DNA from: Miscanthus floridulus
Lineage: Eukaryota > Streptophyta > Magnoliopsida > Poales > Poaceae
DNA length: 64,000 nt
NCBI RefSeq assembly: GCF_019320115.1
Contig: NC_089591.1
Location: 17,524,502 to 17,588,501 of the forward strand
Direction: 5' to 3'
Under the pieces are notes generated by a model. The model was given only the letters and a program-made list of their open reading frames with translations. It was not told where the DNA came from and did not search any database. This document shows positions 8,468-19,537 of the stretch, one piece after another. Made by a program: the position numbers and the translations under genes. Within the stretch, counting starts at the first letter, position 1. Every line of letters starts with the position of its first letter.

Positions 8468-11400
8468 ATGGCTGACTCGAGAAACATGGATGAGGAGGAG
8501 TTGATGATGAATTTGATCAACACTGGCACTCAAGTTGCCGGCGATGATGGTGCTAAAAATAACATGCAAGAGGATGCAGATGACGGGAGTCAGTACTTAG
8601 CTCTTGAACAAAATGAGCAACAACATATTGGCCAAGTATATATTTTTTATTATTAGCTATATATATTATCATATGTCTTATGTGTGCTCATGACATTAAA
8701 AATAATGTTTATGTTTTGTAGCCCTCTGGATCGACATCAACAACTACAACGAAGAGTAAAAATGTTCGAGGTCCTAAAAAGCCATTAGAGGGCCGCTTCA
8801 TCATCTCGGAGTTCAATGTGGATACAGGCGAACCGGGGGGGGGCAAATAAAATGAAATTCATGCACCACTGTGGTTACCTTGTACGGGACTGGCTCCCAA
8901 TTAGTACCCGTGAATGGAAGAAGAAGACCAATGCTCCTCATATCAGTTTTGTCTCCGATCGTGACAAGACGTTAATTTGGAATGATGTCTTGGAACATTT
9001 CATGCTCCAAATAGATGGTTATGATGATATAATAGATGGTGATGAATTGAAGGAGCGAGTTAGGGATTGGGCAATGAAGAAGATGGCCACCCAGTTTCAG
9101 ACTTGGAAGAAACACCTATACACGACGTATGTCAAGAAGAACATAGCACCAGATTTTACTGTCCCAGGCCTGATCTCAAAGCAGAGGCCCTATTGGGATG
9201 AGTTTGTACAGTACAAGACGTTAGAAGAGGGTGTAAGTCGGGTGATAAAGAACCAACGTAATGCCCAACAGAAGACATACCACCATAACTTGGGATCAGG
9301 TGGCTACCCGACTGCCATTAAGAAGTGGAACAAAATGGAAGCAGACCTTCTTACCAAGGGTATCACACCAGAATCACTCGAGTGGGGAGAGCGTGCAAAG
9401 AATTGGTTTTTCGCTCATGGGGGAACACTGGACCAGGAGACAGGGAAGTGCGTTTATGGCGCAAGACTGCAAGAAGCAGTAGAAAGATTGTTTTATGCTC
9501 AAAGAGCTACTGCTAGTGGTGCGTTCAGGCCCAATAGAGAGAAGGATGAACTGACATACACCATCAGGACTATTGAACACGGTGGCCGAACTAGAGGCAA
9601 AGGAAGTGTATCGTGGGAGCATGGATTCCCTCAGGACAGACCTTCCTACAGAAGCCGTCAGAGAAAGAAGGAAGAAGAGGCACAATGGCTCCAGAGGTTG
9701 GAGGAAACGGTGCGTGAAGCACAGGAGCGGGAAAAAAACCTTGAAGCGAGAATGCAGGAGGAAATCAGAAGGCAAGTGCAAATAGCAGTGAGTGCAAGCA
9801 AGCAGACATCAGAGCCAGGAATCAACATTAGCCAATCTGTTTAGTTGAAAAGCAGCTGCGCTTCCACAGAGATACCAAATCAAGGGGACACAGGACTGCA
9901 CTTCCCTGTGGATGATGTCACTAAACCTTGTACATCGTGTGAGCTACACATTCCGAAGGGGAATTCCACAATCAAGGTGGCTATCGGTCTTGTTAATCCT
10001 ATCGACCGAACCAAGACACCAAGGATTCATAGGAATATAATCTAAGAAGGATATGCTACCATCTCGGTAGATAAAGCTGAAAAAGGTTTTAGTGACTTGC
10101 CTCTTGACATTCCTGGAGGTGATGGCGAGAAGACTCTAGGAGAAGCAGAGAAGACATTCATTCTATGGCGCAAGCGCTACATCATCATTCCCGGGATGTC
10201 GCCTCCACCTCCTCCTGAACTACCTCACCATAGGTGCGGATGAAAACACTACATCATTAATTTATATTGGCTTAAATAATTAACAATCTGCTCATAATAA
10301 TATGTCATTCCTTTTTTGTAGCAGATCCTCCCCCAACCTAAATCCAATTGTTCAATCGCCAGATCATCATAGTGCTCTGTACGATGACAATGTGTAGGAA
10401 GGCGAGGCTGCATCCACACCATCTCCAAGGAGGTCTCCAACGCCGTAGCCGCTACCTCCAAGGAGGTCTCCAACGCCGCTACCACCACCTCCAAGGAGGT
10501 CTCCAACGCCTCCCCCGCCTCCACCTACCAAGAAGCCAAGTACTAGCAAGAGGCCAGCCCCGCAAACAAAGAACCAGTCCCCGCCGGCAAAGAAAGCCAC
10601 TGTGAAACCAAGGGCTATTACCAAAATAATATCTGAAGAGAAGGAAGAAGTAACTGATGCATATAAAAAATATATGTCCAGATTCTATGACAAACTTAAA
10701 AAGAATCAAGAAGCAAGGAGAAACCCAGAGAAACCGTACTTCTTCGTAGCTCCAGATATTCTAAGAAAAAAGGTGGCTTCTTACCAGCAACAACAGCGGG
10801 AATCTTGTAAGTCGTCCAAATCAACGGACTATGACCGCACTCTCACCAAGTCAATTGAGGCGGCACAGAAAAAGAAGCGGGTAGGGAAAGGAGTTGCATA
10901 ACTCGGACAACAATCGCACCAATCAGTCCCCCCCGCTAGTTGTTGGTAATGAATATGGTTCGAATTTAGAATTAATGCATCAGGCAAACATACCTCCGGA
11001 TGTCGATTTGGATCACCTTGGTGAATTTATTGAAGAGACTGATCTCGACCTTTACCAGATGTTTGGTGATGGAAACATTGAGAGTGCAGCGGAGGTTGAT
11101 ATTTAGAAGAAAAAATTTGTACTAGGCCAGAGTCTATACAACCCTTAAGCCTTATGTGATCTGGGGACGCAAATGTACCTGCTAAACAAGTGGTACATGC
11201 AGGCATCTACCGGTGGAGACTTCTGCGTTGGTGTCAGAATTAGAGACGAACATTGGTTCCGTGGTGATGATGTTATGTATGTTGACTTTGCAGAATTTCA
11301 TCAACTATGCCACCTGACCTCTCTGGATAAAGTTATCATTAGCTGCTATTGCCTGTAAGTAATAATTCTTTCGATCTATTATTAAACTCATCATATGTGT

Positions 11401-12439
11401 GTATATGCATATAAATTATCCTAACAAGTACTATATATATGCAGATTTACAATGACAGCTCAGAAAGGAAGGCTGCAATGAAATTGGTTTTGTTGATCCC
11501 CATATAGTATTCAAAGACCTAGTTACTCCAAAGACTAATTGGAAGTCTGAGTCAGAGAGTAACCTCATGAACTTCTTAGTGAACCAACGCCACAAGAAGG
11601 ATATACTCTTTTCCTACAACTTCAAGTGAGTGTTAATAATGTCGATCATCCTTAATGGCTCATATGTTGATTCTAGTTAATTAATGAGTGTTATGCGTTA
11701 TATCCTATAAACACATGCAGCAATCACTGGATATTGATGGACATCGATCTGGTGAAAAGTCACTTGATAATCTATGACTCGATGAGAAAACCACAACAAG
11801 ACTACCAAGATATGATAGATATTATCCAGAGGTAATTTCGGTATCTCTAGCAACTATATATACACACAAACATGATGATTAACTATATCTGATGACATGG
11901 CAAATTTTTTATTGGGCAGTGTTTAGAAAACCTTTATTGAGAAGCAACACATGAAAAAATGCAAAGCGCCCCTAAATGTAATCCTTTTGAAAGTAAGTCC
12001 CCTAAATCGTATCATCTTTATTAATTAAACATATAGCTTTCACCGGATCACCAGATTGGATGACAAATCTTTTTCTCGTAAAGTGGTGTCTGAGGCAGGA
12101 ACAGGGGAATAACTACTGTGGTTACTATGTTTGCAAGTTTATCAAGGTGGTCTCCCAAAGAACTACAGAGAGACTCAAAGCACGTTAAAAATACACTATA
12201 TATTCATTTAATTATTATTATTGATTGTGTTACTATGTCTTTATATATATATATGTACATATATTAATTTACTTTCCTTTAATTCAAACCTGTAGGCTCG
12301 ATGGTTGGAGGAAAAGGTCATACGGCAAGACCAAATCAAAGTAATTCAAGAGTCTATAGTCGGATTTTTTAATGAGCAGGTCATCGATTCCAAGGGCGAG
12401 TTCTACTTCGACCCAACACTGCCATGGAAGCCAAGCTAG
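8468..12439 (+). pseudogene. Transposase_24 (TNPA-like) fused to Ulp1/C48 protease, interrupted
   Basis: Second regulatory/transposase gene of the CACTA element. The first coding exon is 8,468-8,635. The next, from 8,722, holds a plant Transposase_24 domain (KFMHHCGYLVRDW to HGGTLDQETG) and an R/E/K-rich coiled coil to 9,844. Then come a DUF8039-like segment (CELHIPKGNSTIKVAIG), a Pro-rich stretch with three PRRSPTP repeats, a basic linker, and a C48/Ulp1 cysteine-protease domain in several exons. The protease keeps NHWILMDID (catalytic His), YDSMRKPQQDYQ and CLRQEQGNNYCGYYVC (Gln and Cys). It ends at 12,437-12,439. Ulp1 enzymes remove SUMO from proteins. Damage: a frameshift at the G9 run 8,835-8,843, a TAG at 9,842, a TAA at 10,043, two TAG codons in the Pro-rich part, a TAA and C-run shift near 10,899-10,934, and stops around 11,104 and 11,146. 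Later introns are uncertain. Confidence 0.85.
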
Positions 12440-12544
12440 AGGATGAGAGGAAACTTGTTATATCACAACAACTGTAATGCAATCTTTTGTAATATATGCA
12501 CATGAAATAATATAATGTAAAATACACATATGCATGCATGCATG

Positions 12545-12605
<61 letters not shown>

Positions 12606-12760
12606 CGCTGCTTGAATTGTGTGATTTAATACGTTCATTGTGTTTGAACCGAAACATACTATACGCGCGTATAAATGTATAATTAGCAGCGTACAGTACG
12701 ACTTCGAAAACCTATTTTGAAAAGAAAACAAAAAAATGAAAAGAAAAGAAAAAAAAACCT
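12440..12760 (+). other. CACTA 3' untranslated flank
   Basis: Non-coding A/T-rich sequence after the Ulp1 stop, with a TA microsatellite and an A-rich tract (about 12,718-12,758) next to the right motif array. No other feature seen. Confidence 0.6.
12548..12603. repeat. (TA)n microsatellite
   Basis: A TA run of about 56 bp in the 3' flank of the Ulp1 gene. Confidence 0.97.
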
Positions 12761-12993
12761 TTAGTCCCGATTCGTATTACCAACCGGGACTAAAGGGTGC
12801 TGGCCATCGTGGCATGTTAGGAGGCACCTTTAGTCCCAGTTGGTGTTACCCACCGGGACTAAAGGTCCCCTTTAGTCTCGGTTCCTGACCCAGGACTAAA
12901 GGGCCCCCTTTAGTCCCGGATGCTCGCTCCCGGGTGGGAAACCGGGACTAAAGGGGTTCCCCACCGGGAGTAAAGCACTGTTCTCTGCCTGTG
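12761..12993. repeat. CACTA right subterminal array and probable terminus
   Basis: Eight or so TTTAGTCCCGG-type motifs in both orientations, then a single CCGGGAGTAAAG copy of the internal variant, then a short end segment. On the minus strand the end reads CACTGACACAGGCAGAG. The last bases, gtcagtg, also occur in the undisturbed LINE at 45,085, so the exact edge is ambiguous by seven bases. Confidence 0.75.
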
Positions 12994-14010
12994 TCAGTGA
13001 TTCGACACACCTCACGATCGCTGCATAACGGGTCTGTTTTCGCTTCTTCCAGGCTAGCTCTCAATTCCTTCAGTTCCTTGGTGACTATACCAAAATGCTG
13101 CTTACTCCAAGACCGTAGAGCACCTTGCACCTGTTTGCAGCAACCACGCCACCCAGCCCCTCTCTACTGGCATCAGTACACCACGCATTCTTGATCTCCA
13201 CAGCTAAAGACTCAAGCCGCTCCCACATTATTTCATAGCGGAAAATTCTTGGTTTATGTCGTTCCCAGCTCTCCTTTCTAATTTCCAGAAATAGTGGACA
13301 GTGATCTGAACATGATGACACAAGGTGGTGAAGCACAGCATCACCAAACAAATCCCGCTACTCTGGACAGACCACAGCCCTGTCCAACCTAACCTTCACA
13401 TTTGCATTTCCTCCACGCCCATTATCATAGGTGTAAGGCAGACCTGTAAAACGCAGATCTGTGAGTTTGCAGTCTGCAAGCGCATCTCTGAAAGCAACCA
13501 TCTGGCGTTCAGGTCTCGGACATGCAGAAAAGTGTTCATAACCCCACATTGCTTCATTGAAATCCCCAATAGCCAACCACGGTTCCATGGACCTGCCCCG
13601 CAGACGCCTGAGTAACTCCCACATGACATGTCTTTGGTCGGTCCGTGGTTCTCCATACACAAAGGTAACACGGGTTCTTGGCTCCGAAGGAGATTCTCTC
13701 ACATGAACATCAATATATCGCTGGTGTTTTTCAATCAGTGAAACATCCACCGACTCATGCCAAAACAAGGCCAAACCTCCCCCACTTCTAACACTATCCA
13801 CAGTAATGCAGTTTTTCAAGCCTAATCTCCATCTCAAATTTGCCACTCTTCCTTTCATGCGGGTCTCCGATAAGAAGACCAACAAGGGACTTTTTACTCT
13901 AACAAGAGCAACAAGCTCTTGAACTATCCGGGGAAGTCCCAACCCCCGGCAGTTCCAGTTGAAGAGATTCCTTGCTCCTGGCGGGCCTCGCCATGAGGAC
14001 CCGTCAGGTT
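12989..14010 (-). pseudogene. LINE ORF2 fragment: AP-like endonuclease
   Basis: From about 14,010 down to 13,358 the frame encodes an exonuclease-endonuclease-phosphatase domain: NWNCRGLGLP start motif, FLSETRM with the metal-binding Glu, IGDFNEAMWGYEH and a TYDNGRGG region. This enzyme nicks target DNA for LINE insertion. A TAG (13,358-13,360) stands where the family has Trp, and the frame continues beyond it toward the linker. A four-base loss near 13,135 breaks copy A again. The reverse transcriptase and RNase H are absent. Confidence 0.88.
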
Positions 14011-16348
14011 GATAGACAACAGCTCATCATCACCCTTCTCGCTCCAATTATGTGCACCATCATGTACCTTCCTCCGTTTGCCAAGAATTCCCAGATTGTG
14101 TTTCAGAACTGCAGCATTCTGTTGAACAATTTCCCGCAGCTCGGGGTCGCGGTGATCACCCCGACAGACTGCAACAAGCCGCTCAGCTTCGCCGGCAGAC
14201 ATAGTTGGGCACTCAGCACGCACTTTCCGAATCTCTTCTGAAACTGTATCCAGACCCACAGCAGCCCCGGCGCTACTCCCGCCGGCATCCAGAAATTGTC
14301 AGGCGAGGAACAGTGCCTTGCCTTGAAATTACGCTGAACCTTTGAACGCTTGGGATCAGCCATTCGCTCCTCCCACTCCCTAGCAACACAACACGCAACC
14401 TCAGCCACTGTTTTGTGAAGGACAGACTTTATGGGAGCCTAAGGTTCCAGTCCATTATCACCCACTTCCTCACCACGTCCACCACCTGGAGGGCTGGAGG
14501 TGCCTGCAGACCACCTTGAAACAGCAGATGGGGTGTCACCGAGGGAATATCATGGAACCCCAAGGTGAGCACCTTGTTAGTAATATCCTTGGCCGCATCA
14601 GCTCCAGTTGGACCTGCCCCTGCATTGGCGTCAGGGGCAGCAGACTTACTTGCACCACGCTGCTCCTTCTCCTTGTCCCCCTCTCTGTCTTTCCCATGAT
14701 TATCACCCTGCCTCCTGTCATCGTCTTGGCCATCGAAATTCAGACTTCTTCTATGGGGACGCACAAAGGTGCAGCCCGAATCTCACTTTCTGCTCCTTTT
14801 TCGGGAGCAGGCAATCCTTCTCCACATGCCCCACATGACCACAGTATCTGCAGAATTTTGGAATTATCTCATACTTGACATGGAGACGCAGCATATCTCC
14901 AGTTTTCTCATCTTTCACCCTCAACCACCTCGTGAAGGGTTTATCCATAGGCATAAGAACCCTGATCCGCATATGGTCATCCCAAAATCGCCCTTTAGAA
15001 TCTTTGCCTACTACCACCACTTTACCTACATTACTCCCAAGAATCTGGCCTGTCCTCTCGTTCATCAGATTGAGAGGCATGTCCTCAATCCGTATCCAGA
15101 TTGGCATCAAATTTAGCACAACATCCGAAGGCGCGAAGCTTACCATCGTAAGACTGACTCCAATGGCGTGACCCAAATCGGATACCCATTTGACCGTTTA
15201 GGTAACGCACAGTAAAATATCCGACGCACCCCATTCTTGACCTCTCCAACGATGAGCCCCAAATCCCCACGCTCCCTCACTCTCTTCTCACCCCAGGCGG
15301 CAGCAGCACCTCGCCAGCGACGGCAGCGGGCCACGACGCCCCTCGGCGTGGCGCTCGGAGCAAGCGGCGCCCGCCGCGGACGCGGCCTGCCTTCTTCCCT
15401 CCCTCTCCCGGCCGGATCCGGCCCCCCTCCCTCCCCTTCTTCTTCCCCGACCCTCCCTCTCCCGGATCCGGCCGGTGGCGCCCGCGCCGGCGGAGCTCGC
15501 GCCCGCGCTCGATCCCATGCGGAGGAGGGAGATGGCGAAGGTGAGGAGGATGGCATGGCCGAGGTGGAGGCGGGCCGCGCGCCGGGGCAGGGCTCGTTGC
15601 GCGCGGAGCAAGCTTGCTGCCCGCGCCGGCGGGGAGGTGGGCCGCAGCGCGGGGCAGGGCTCGCCGCTCGCTCCGGCGGGGAAGCTCGCCGCGCCAGGGG
15701 AAGCATGGGGTAGGGCGCTCCCAGACGCGAGCAGCCTTGCTCCCAGACGAGGGTCCTCGAGCCCGCCTCGCCTCGCCTCGCCGGCCACGCTCCGCCGCAG
15801 ACCCGCCTCGCCGAGTCGAGCCGGCCACGCCCTGCCCCAACGGCTCCTATGGGCCCACCACTGCAGGTTTGGGTCGGCTCTCTTCGAGGACGCAGAATTG
15901 CCTTCCAACTCGCCGAGGACGCAGAATGCGTAGCTGCTTTCGGTCTTCCGTTGGAGCAGTGTTTTGGGGACCCAAAACACTGTACATGACGCATTTTTGC
16001 GTTTAGGTCACGCCGTTGGAGACAGTCTAAGCAGCAAAGAGAAGAGGGTCGCCATGATAGATCCATGGCCCCCCTGCAGCACATAGCTCTTGTCTCCTTC
16101 CGATCTCAACTCAATAAGGAATCGATTGTCCCTTAGCCTCTTGACATCACAAACTGGTGGGCTACTACGGCATCCGCCGCATCGAAGTCAAGGATGATCG
16201 GCGGTGAATCGTCATCCTCCTCCTCAGAAAGCAGTCCCTGGTCTTCAATCTCTTCTTCATCCATGGCGCTGCCCGCCTCCAACAGATCTTTATCCACATG
16301 AGAACCATCTCCTGTCACCATCACCGCGGCCAGGGTCAAGAGAGTCAC
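14010..16348 (-). pseudogene. LINE ORF1 (DUF4283 / CCHC protein), broken, copy A
   Basis: ORF1 protein of plant LINEs, an RNA-binding chaperone. The acidic N-terminus (start 16,348, EEEIEDQGLLSEEEDDD) reads to 16,133. The DUF4283 part resumes after frameshifts: a base appears lost at the G/C run near 16,070, and the reading is interrupted by the inserted element at 15,152-16,027. The 14,751-15,149 part has PIWIRIEDMPLNLMNE and a CCHC knuckle CRYCGHVGHVEKDC. The charged C-terminal linker to about 13,930 contains more frame changes. ORF1 and ORF2 overlap slightly at the end. Confidence 0.85.
15152..16027. mobile_element. GC-rich PIF/Harbinger-like non-autonomous element, copy A
   Basis: Inverted ends of about 27 bp (GACTGACTCCAATGGCG on the left, its near-complement ending ccgttggagacagtc on the right) are flanked by a 3-bp duplication TAA (15,149-15,151 and 16,028-16,030). 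That fits PIF/Harbinger insertion. The 876-bp interior is very GC-rich with gcctcgcctcgcc runs and long open frames on both strands, as GC-rich DNA often gives. There is no transposase. The interior may include captured host sequence, but I cannot name a gene. Confidence 0.75.
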
Positions 16349-16540
16349 CTACACAAACGAACTCTGGTGGGAAAGATAATCAAAGATCCCCTTGATCACC
16401 CCCTTTGCTGTGGAAGACCAAAACTCGAAACCCTAGATGAGACCGCTGTGAGAGAAAGCTGCGAGAGAAACCTCACCAAAACCTTTCTACGGGCGTCGTT
16501 CCTTTGGTTCCTATCGGATCTAAACAAACTTCTTAACCCT

Positions 16541-16639
16541 CTTTGCCCAAAAATGATCAAGCATATGGGTTTTTCACCGTGCAAAGTTTATGCCATCAAA
16601 AACATGTGAGTCACAATCATCTAGCTCAGTAATCGCCAT
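16541..16639 (-). pseudogene. Copia gag N-terminus, copy A
   Basis: Start ATG at 16,639-16,637, reading MAITELDDCDSHVFDG before the LINE insertion. A TGA replaces the Trp codon of the FARWK motif. The rest of this gag in the other copy lies beyond the LINE at 39,971-41,911. A 16-base primer site resembling TGGTATCAGAGCCAGG lies upstream at 16,673-16,688. Confidence 0.75.
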
Positions 16640-16672
16640 CCTATTGAGTCGGTAAAGACCACAAATGAGAGT

Positions 16673-16688
16673 CCTGACTCCGATTCCA
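16673..16688 (-). other. Copia primer-binding site, copy A
   Basis: On the minus strand it reads TGGAATCGGAGTCAGG, close to the initiator-methionine tRNA complement used by copia elements. It lies two bases after the LTR end at 16,691. Confidence 0.7.
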
Positions 16689-16690
16689 TG

Positions 16691-19537
16691 TGTAGGGTCA
16701 AGATGGCGGACTAGAGGGGGATGAATAGTCCTTTCTAAAATTAATCGCACCGGCTAATCAAAAAAAATACGAAATTAAATCTATCGGTCTAGCCATGACT
16801 ACACCCCTATATCTAAGTTATCAAGCACCTTAAAAAGATCCTAAACAAGCAATTAAGGTGTCGGCTAGCTAGAGCTAAGAAATGCCAACAGCTGATTATT
16901 GAAATTATTACCTTGATAGTTACCTTGGTAATTAGGCCTTTGTTGTTGATTCCATCCTTGATTCTGTTGAAGACAATAATTGTTGTTGTTGATGAAGTTC
17001 ACATCCTCTTGGATTTCAGGACAGTTGTTCCCTGAATGCCCAGTGTTTCTATATTCTTCACATGTCAGGCGAGAGTCATGAATGTACATGACATCTTGCT
17101 TCTCATTGTCTTGGTCTTCAAGCATTTTCATCAGCAGATCCATCTTAGCTAACAGCATATCTACCTCCTTGAGTTGATGCATACCTCCATCTCTCTTGCG
17201 GGGTTGAAGGCGTTCTTCATACCATCCTTGGTTGGAGGCCATCTTCTCGATGAGAGCTGTTGCTTGTGGGATTGTGAGTGAGAAGAATGACCCTCCAGCA
17301 ACAGCGTCCATATTCTACGAGTGTTGTTAGTCAACCTGTGGTAGAAAGTCTGCATGAGTAGCCAATTCTCCATCCTATGATGATAACATTCTGATATGTA
17401 ATCTTGAAAGCATTACCATGCCTCTGGAAGTAGGGTGGAGATGGTGGACTAGAGGGGAGTGAATAGTTCTTTCTAAAATTAATTGCACCAGCTAACCAAA
17501 ATAAATGTGGAATTAAATCTATCGGTCTAGCCAAGACTACACCCATATATCTAAGTTATCAAACACCTTAAAAAGATCCTAAACAAGTAACTAAGGTGCC
17601 AGGCTAGCTAGAGCTCTCCTAACCTATTTTAGGAGCAAGGTCGCACAAACCTATGCCACTAGTACTCAAGAAACTGGGGGAGCTCCTACACAATCTAGTA
17701 AGCAAAAGCACAAAGTTCCTAAGCTCACTAGTAATGCTCAATAACAAGGCAACACCAACCAAATTAGAGAGCGCAAATTACTTAGCTACACAAACTAAGC
17801 AATGTGACTAACAAGGTTACTCAAACTAAATTAGCCACGCAAGGGAGCTACTTCTATGCTACATAAGCAAGAAGGTAACTAACAAGCTACACAAGTTAAC
17901 TAATTAGCAACTACACAAGCACAATGTATATGAGAGTAAATACAAGCATGGGTAAAGGGAATGCAAACCAACGGGAAGAAAAAGATGACACGGTGATTTT
18001 TTATCCCAAGGTTCACATGCTCGCCAACACGCTAGTCCCCGTTGTATCGCTCGTTCACTTGGTGGTTTAGCGGCTAATTGGCACCACACCAAGCCCACAT
18101 GTTTGGCACCACAAGAACCCCATGGACCAAGTGAGAGTAGCTCAATGACACGCTCAACTAGAGTTGCTCTTTGTGGCTTCACGGGGCGAGCACAACACCC
18201 CTCACAGTCACCTCTCTGGACCTCCACACAATCTTCTTTGCATGCTTCGACGGAGACCACCACCAAGCCGTCTAGGAGGTGGCAACCTCTAAGAGTAACA
18301 AGCACCACCGGCTTGCAACTCAATCACCTAGTGCCACTTGATGCAATCTCACAATGCAATGCACTAGAATCACTCTCACACTCAATTGGATGATCACTAT
18401 CAAGCGTTTGTGAGTTAGAGGGCTTCCAAGCACACCTACACAAGCCACCAAGGCTTAAGGGTGCTCAGCAACCTGCTCAAGGCCAAGCTCCACCTCTATT
18501 TATAGCCCCCCAAGCCAAATACAACTGTTGGAGCCTTGGAGCACATTTATGTGCAGTCACCGAACAGCAATGTATGGGCACCGGACATAGGGTGGCAGTG
18601 CCCAATGGACATAGGGGGGCAGTGCACCACCCTAGGGGTGTTGGTGCCCCCGTGGCACCCAAACCGTGTTTTCGCCCCTCTCTGGAAAAATAAGGCGACG
18701 TCAGGCACTGTACAGTCTGGTGACCATGGTAGTGCCCCTTCAGCTCAAATCCAAAAACCAACACTTCAATCTTGTATAGAATTTCATTAGCTTTCCAAAA
18801 AGTCCTATATCATCGAAATTGGAGTTCGGAGTTAAGAGTTATGCCCAAAATACGAAAGGGTGGTGTGCTGATTTGGGCACGTTGTAGGGGGTGGCAAGTG
18901 CACACCAGAATGGGTGGTGCCACCCCCTCCAAGCTAGGCTACATGTTGGCTACAAGTTTGGTTGTGTTTTCTGACCCACAGACAACCCAAACTTGCTCTT
19001 TTCTTCGCCTTTTCTTCTCCAAGTTGATCGAAATCAACTCCAACAATTCTTCCTTTGCAAATGTGCCAGCACCACCAAGTGTCCACCATCTTGTGTATGT
19101 GTGTTAGCTTTTCACAAATATTTTCCAAAGGATTAGCACTCTCTTCACCACGCCACTCGATCCTAGCAACAATGAAAAGTTAGATCACTCGAGTGGCACT
19201 AGATGACTGGTGAAATGAAATACCCTTTAGGTTATACCTTTGCCTTGCGCATTCCATTCCATCTCCTCCGATGTTGATGCAACACATGCACCAACCATAT
19301 CACAAATGATATGATCCACTTTATAGCATCATGTGACCTTGTTGGTTCATCCATCTTGACCTCACTTGCTTTTCACCGTTGCCTTCATCCATCGGTGCCA
19401 AGTCTTGCTCAAGCTTCACCGCCACGCTGTCCATCGCTCCAAAGCCTCCAACTTGCCCTTCACCTTTGCAACTGGTCCATCAAGCCAAGTCTTGTCTTGA
19501 TCTTCTCCACCTTAGTCACATGACTCAATATCATGTC
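16691..19537 (-). mobile_element. Copia (Sirevirus-like) LTR, copy A, with foreign gag insert
   Basis: Read on the minus strand it ends ...ccctaca at the primer site. It has a TATA (ctataaata, about 18,496-18,505) and repeated cggacagtccggtg / caccggacatagg phrases in its upstream half. A gypsy element interrupts it at 19,538, so its first bases are outside this copy. A gypsy gag fragment (16,878-17,427) sits between two versions of the LTR's last 180 bp. Confidence 0.8.
16878..17427 (-). pseudogene. Ty3/gypsy gag fragment inside copia LTR, copy A
   Basis: The minus strand reads the C-terminal third of an Athila-like gag: MENWLLMQTFYHRLTN, GGSFFSLTIPQATALIEKM, a single zinc knuckle whose second Cys is Tyr (CEEYRNTGHSGNNC), then an Asn/Gln-rich tail (QRPNYQGNYQGNNFNN). 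A frameshift separates the first 30 or so residues. It is flanked by 16,691-16,877 and 17,428-17,617, near-copies of the same LTR segment. Confidence 0.85.

Larger units (their letters stand above)
1..12993 (+). mobile_element. CACTA (En/Spm) DNA transposon, left end outside window
   Basis: The extent is inferred from TTTAGTCCCGG motif arrays at 1-297 and 12,761-12,970 that bracket a TNP2 transposase and a Transposase_24/Ulp1 gene in one orientation. The right edge, read on the minus strand, begins CACTGACACAGGCAGAG and runs into motif copies, as a CACTA terminus does, although the fifth base is G rather than A. LINE sequence follows directly. The left terminus and the 3-bp target duplication cannot be seen. 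All transposase frames are broken, so the element is not autonomous now. Confidence 0.85.
12989..16540 (-). mobile_element. LINE, copy A (5' half only)
   Basis: The 5' portion of the LINE seen more fully at 41,912-48,662. It contains the 5' leader (16,349-16,540), a broken ORF1 and the endonuclease part of ORF2, and stops at the CACTA boundary before the reverse transcriptase. A PIF/Harbinger-like element (15,152-16,027) interrupts ORF1. The missing 3' half may lie on the far side of the CACTA element, outside the window. Confidence 0.92.

Noticed and set aside
13972..15171. Plus-strand frames of 90-115 codons opposite the LINE (also 46,074-47,272)
   Set aside because: Antisense shadows of LINE ORF1 and ORF2, which have clear domain matches on the minus strand.
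15237..15933. Several long overlapping open frames on both strands in the GC-rich block
   Set aside because: All six frames stay open because stop codons are rare at this GC content. No domain is recognisable, and the block has transposon ends.
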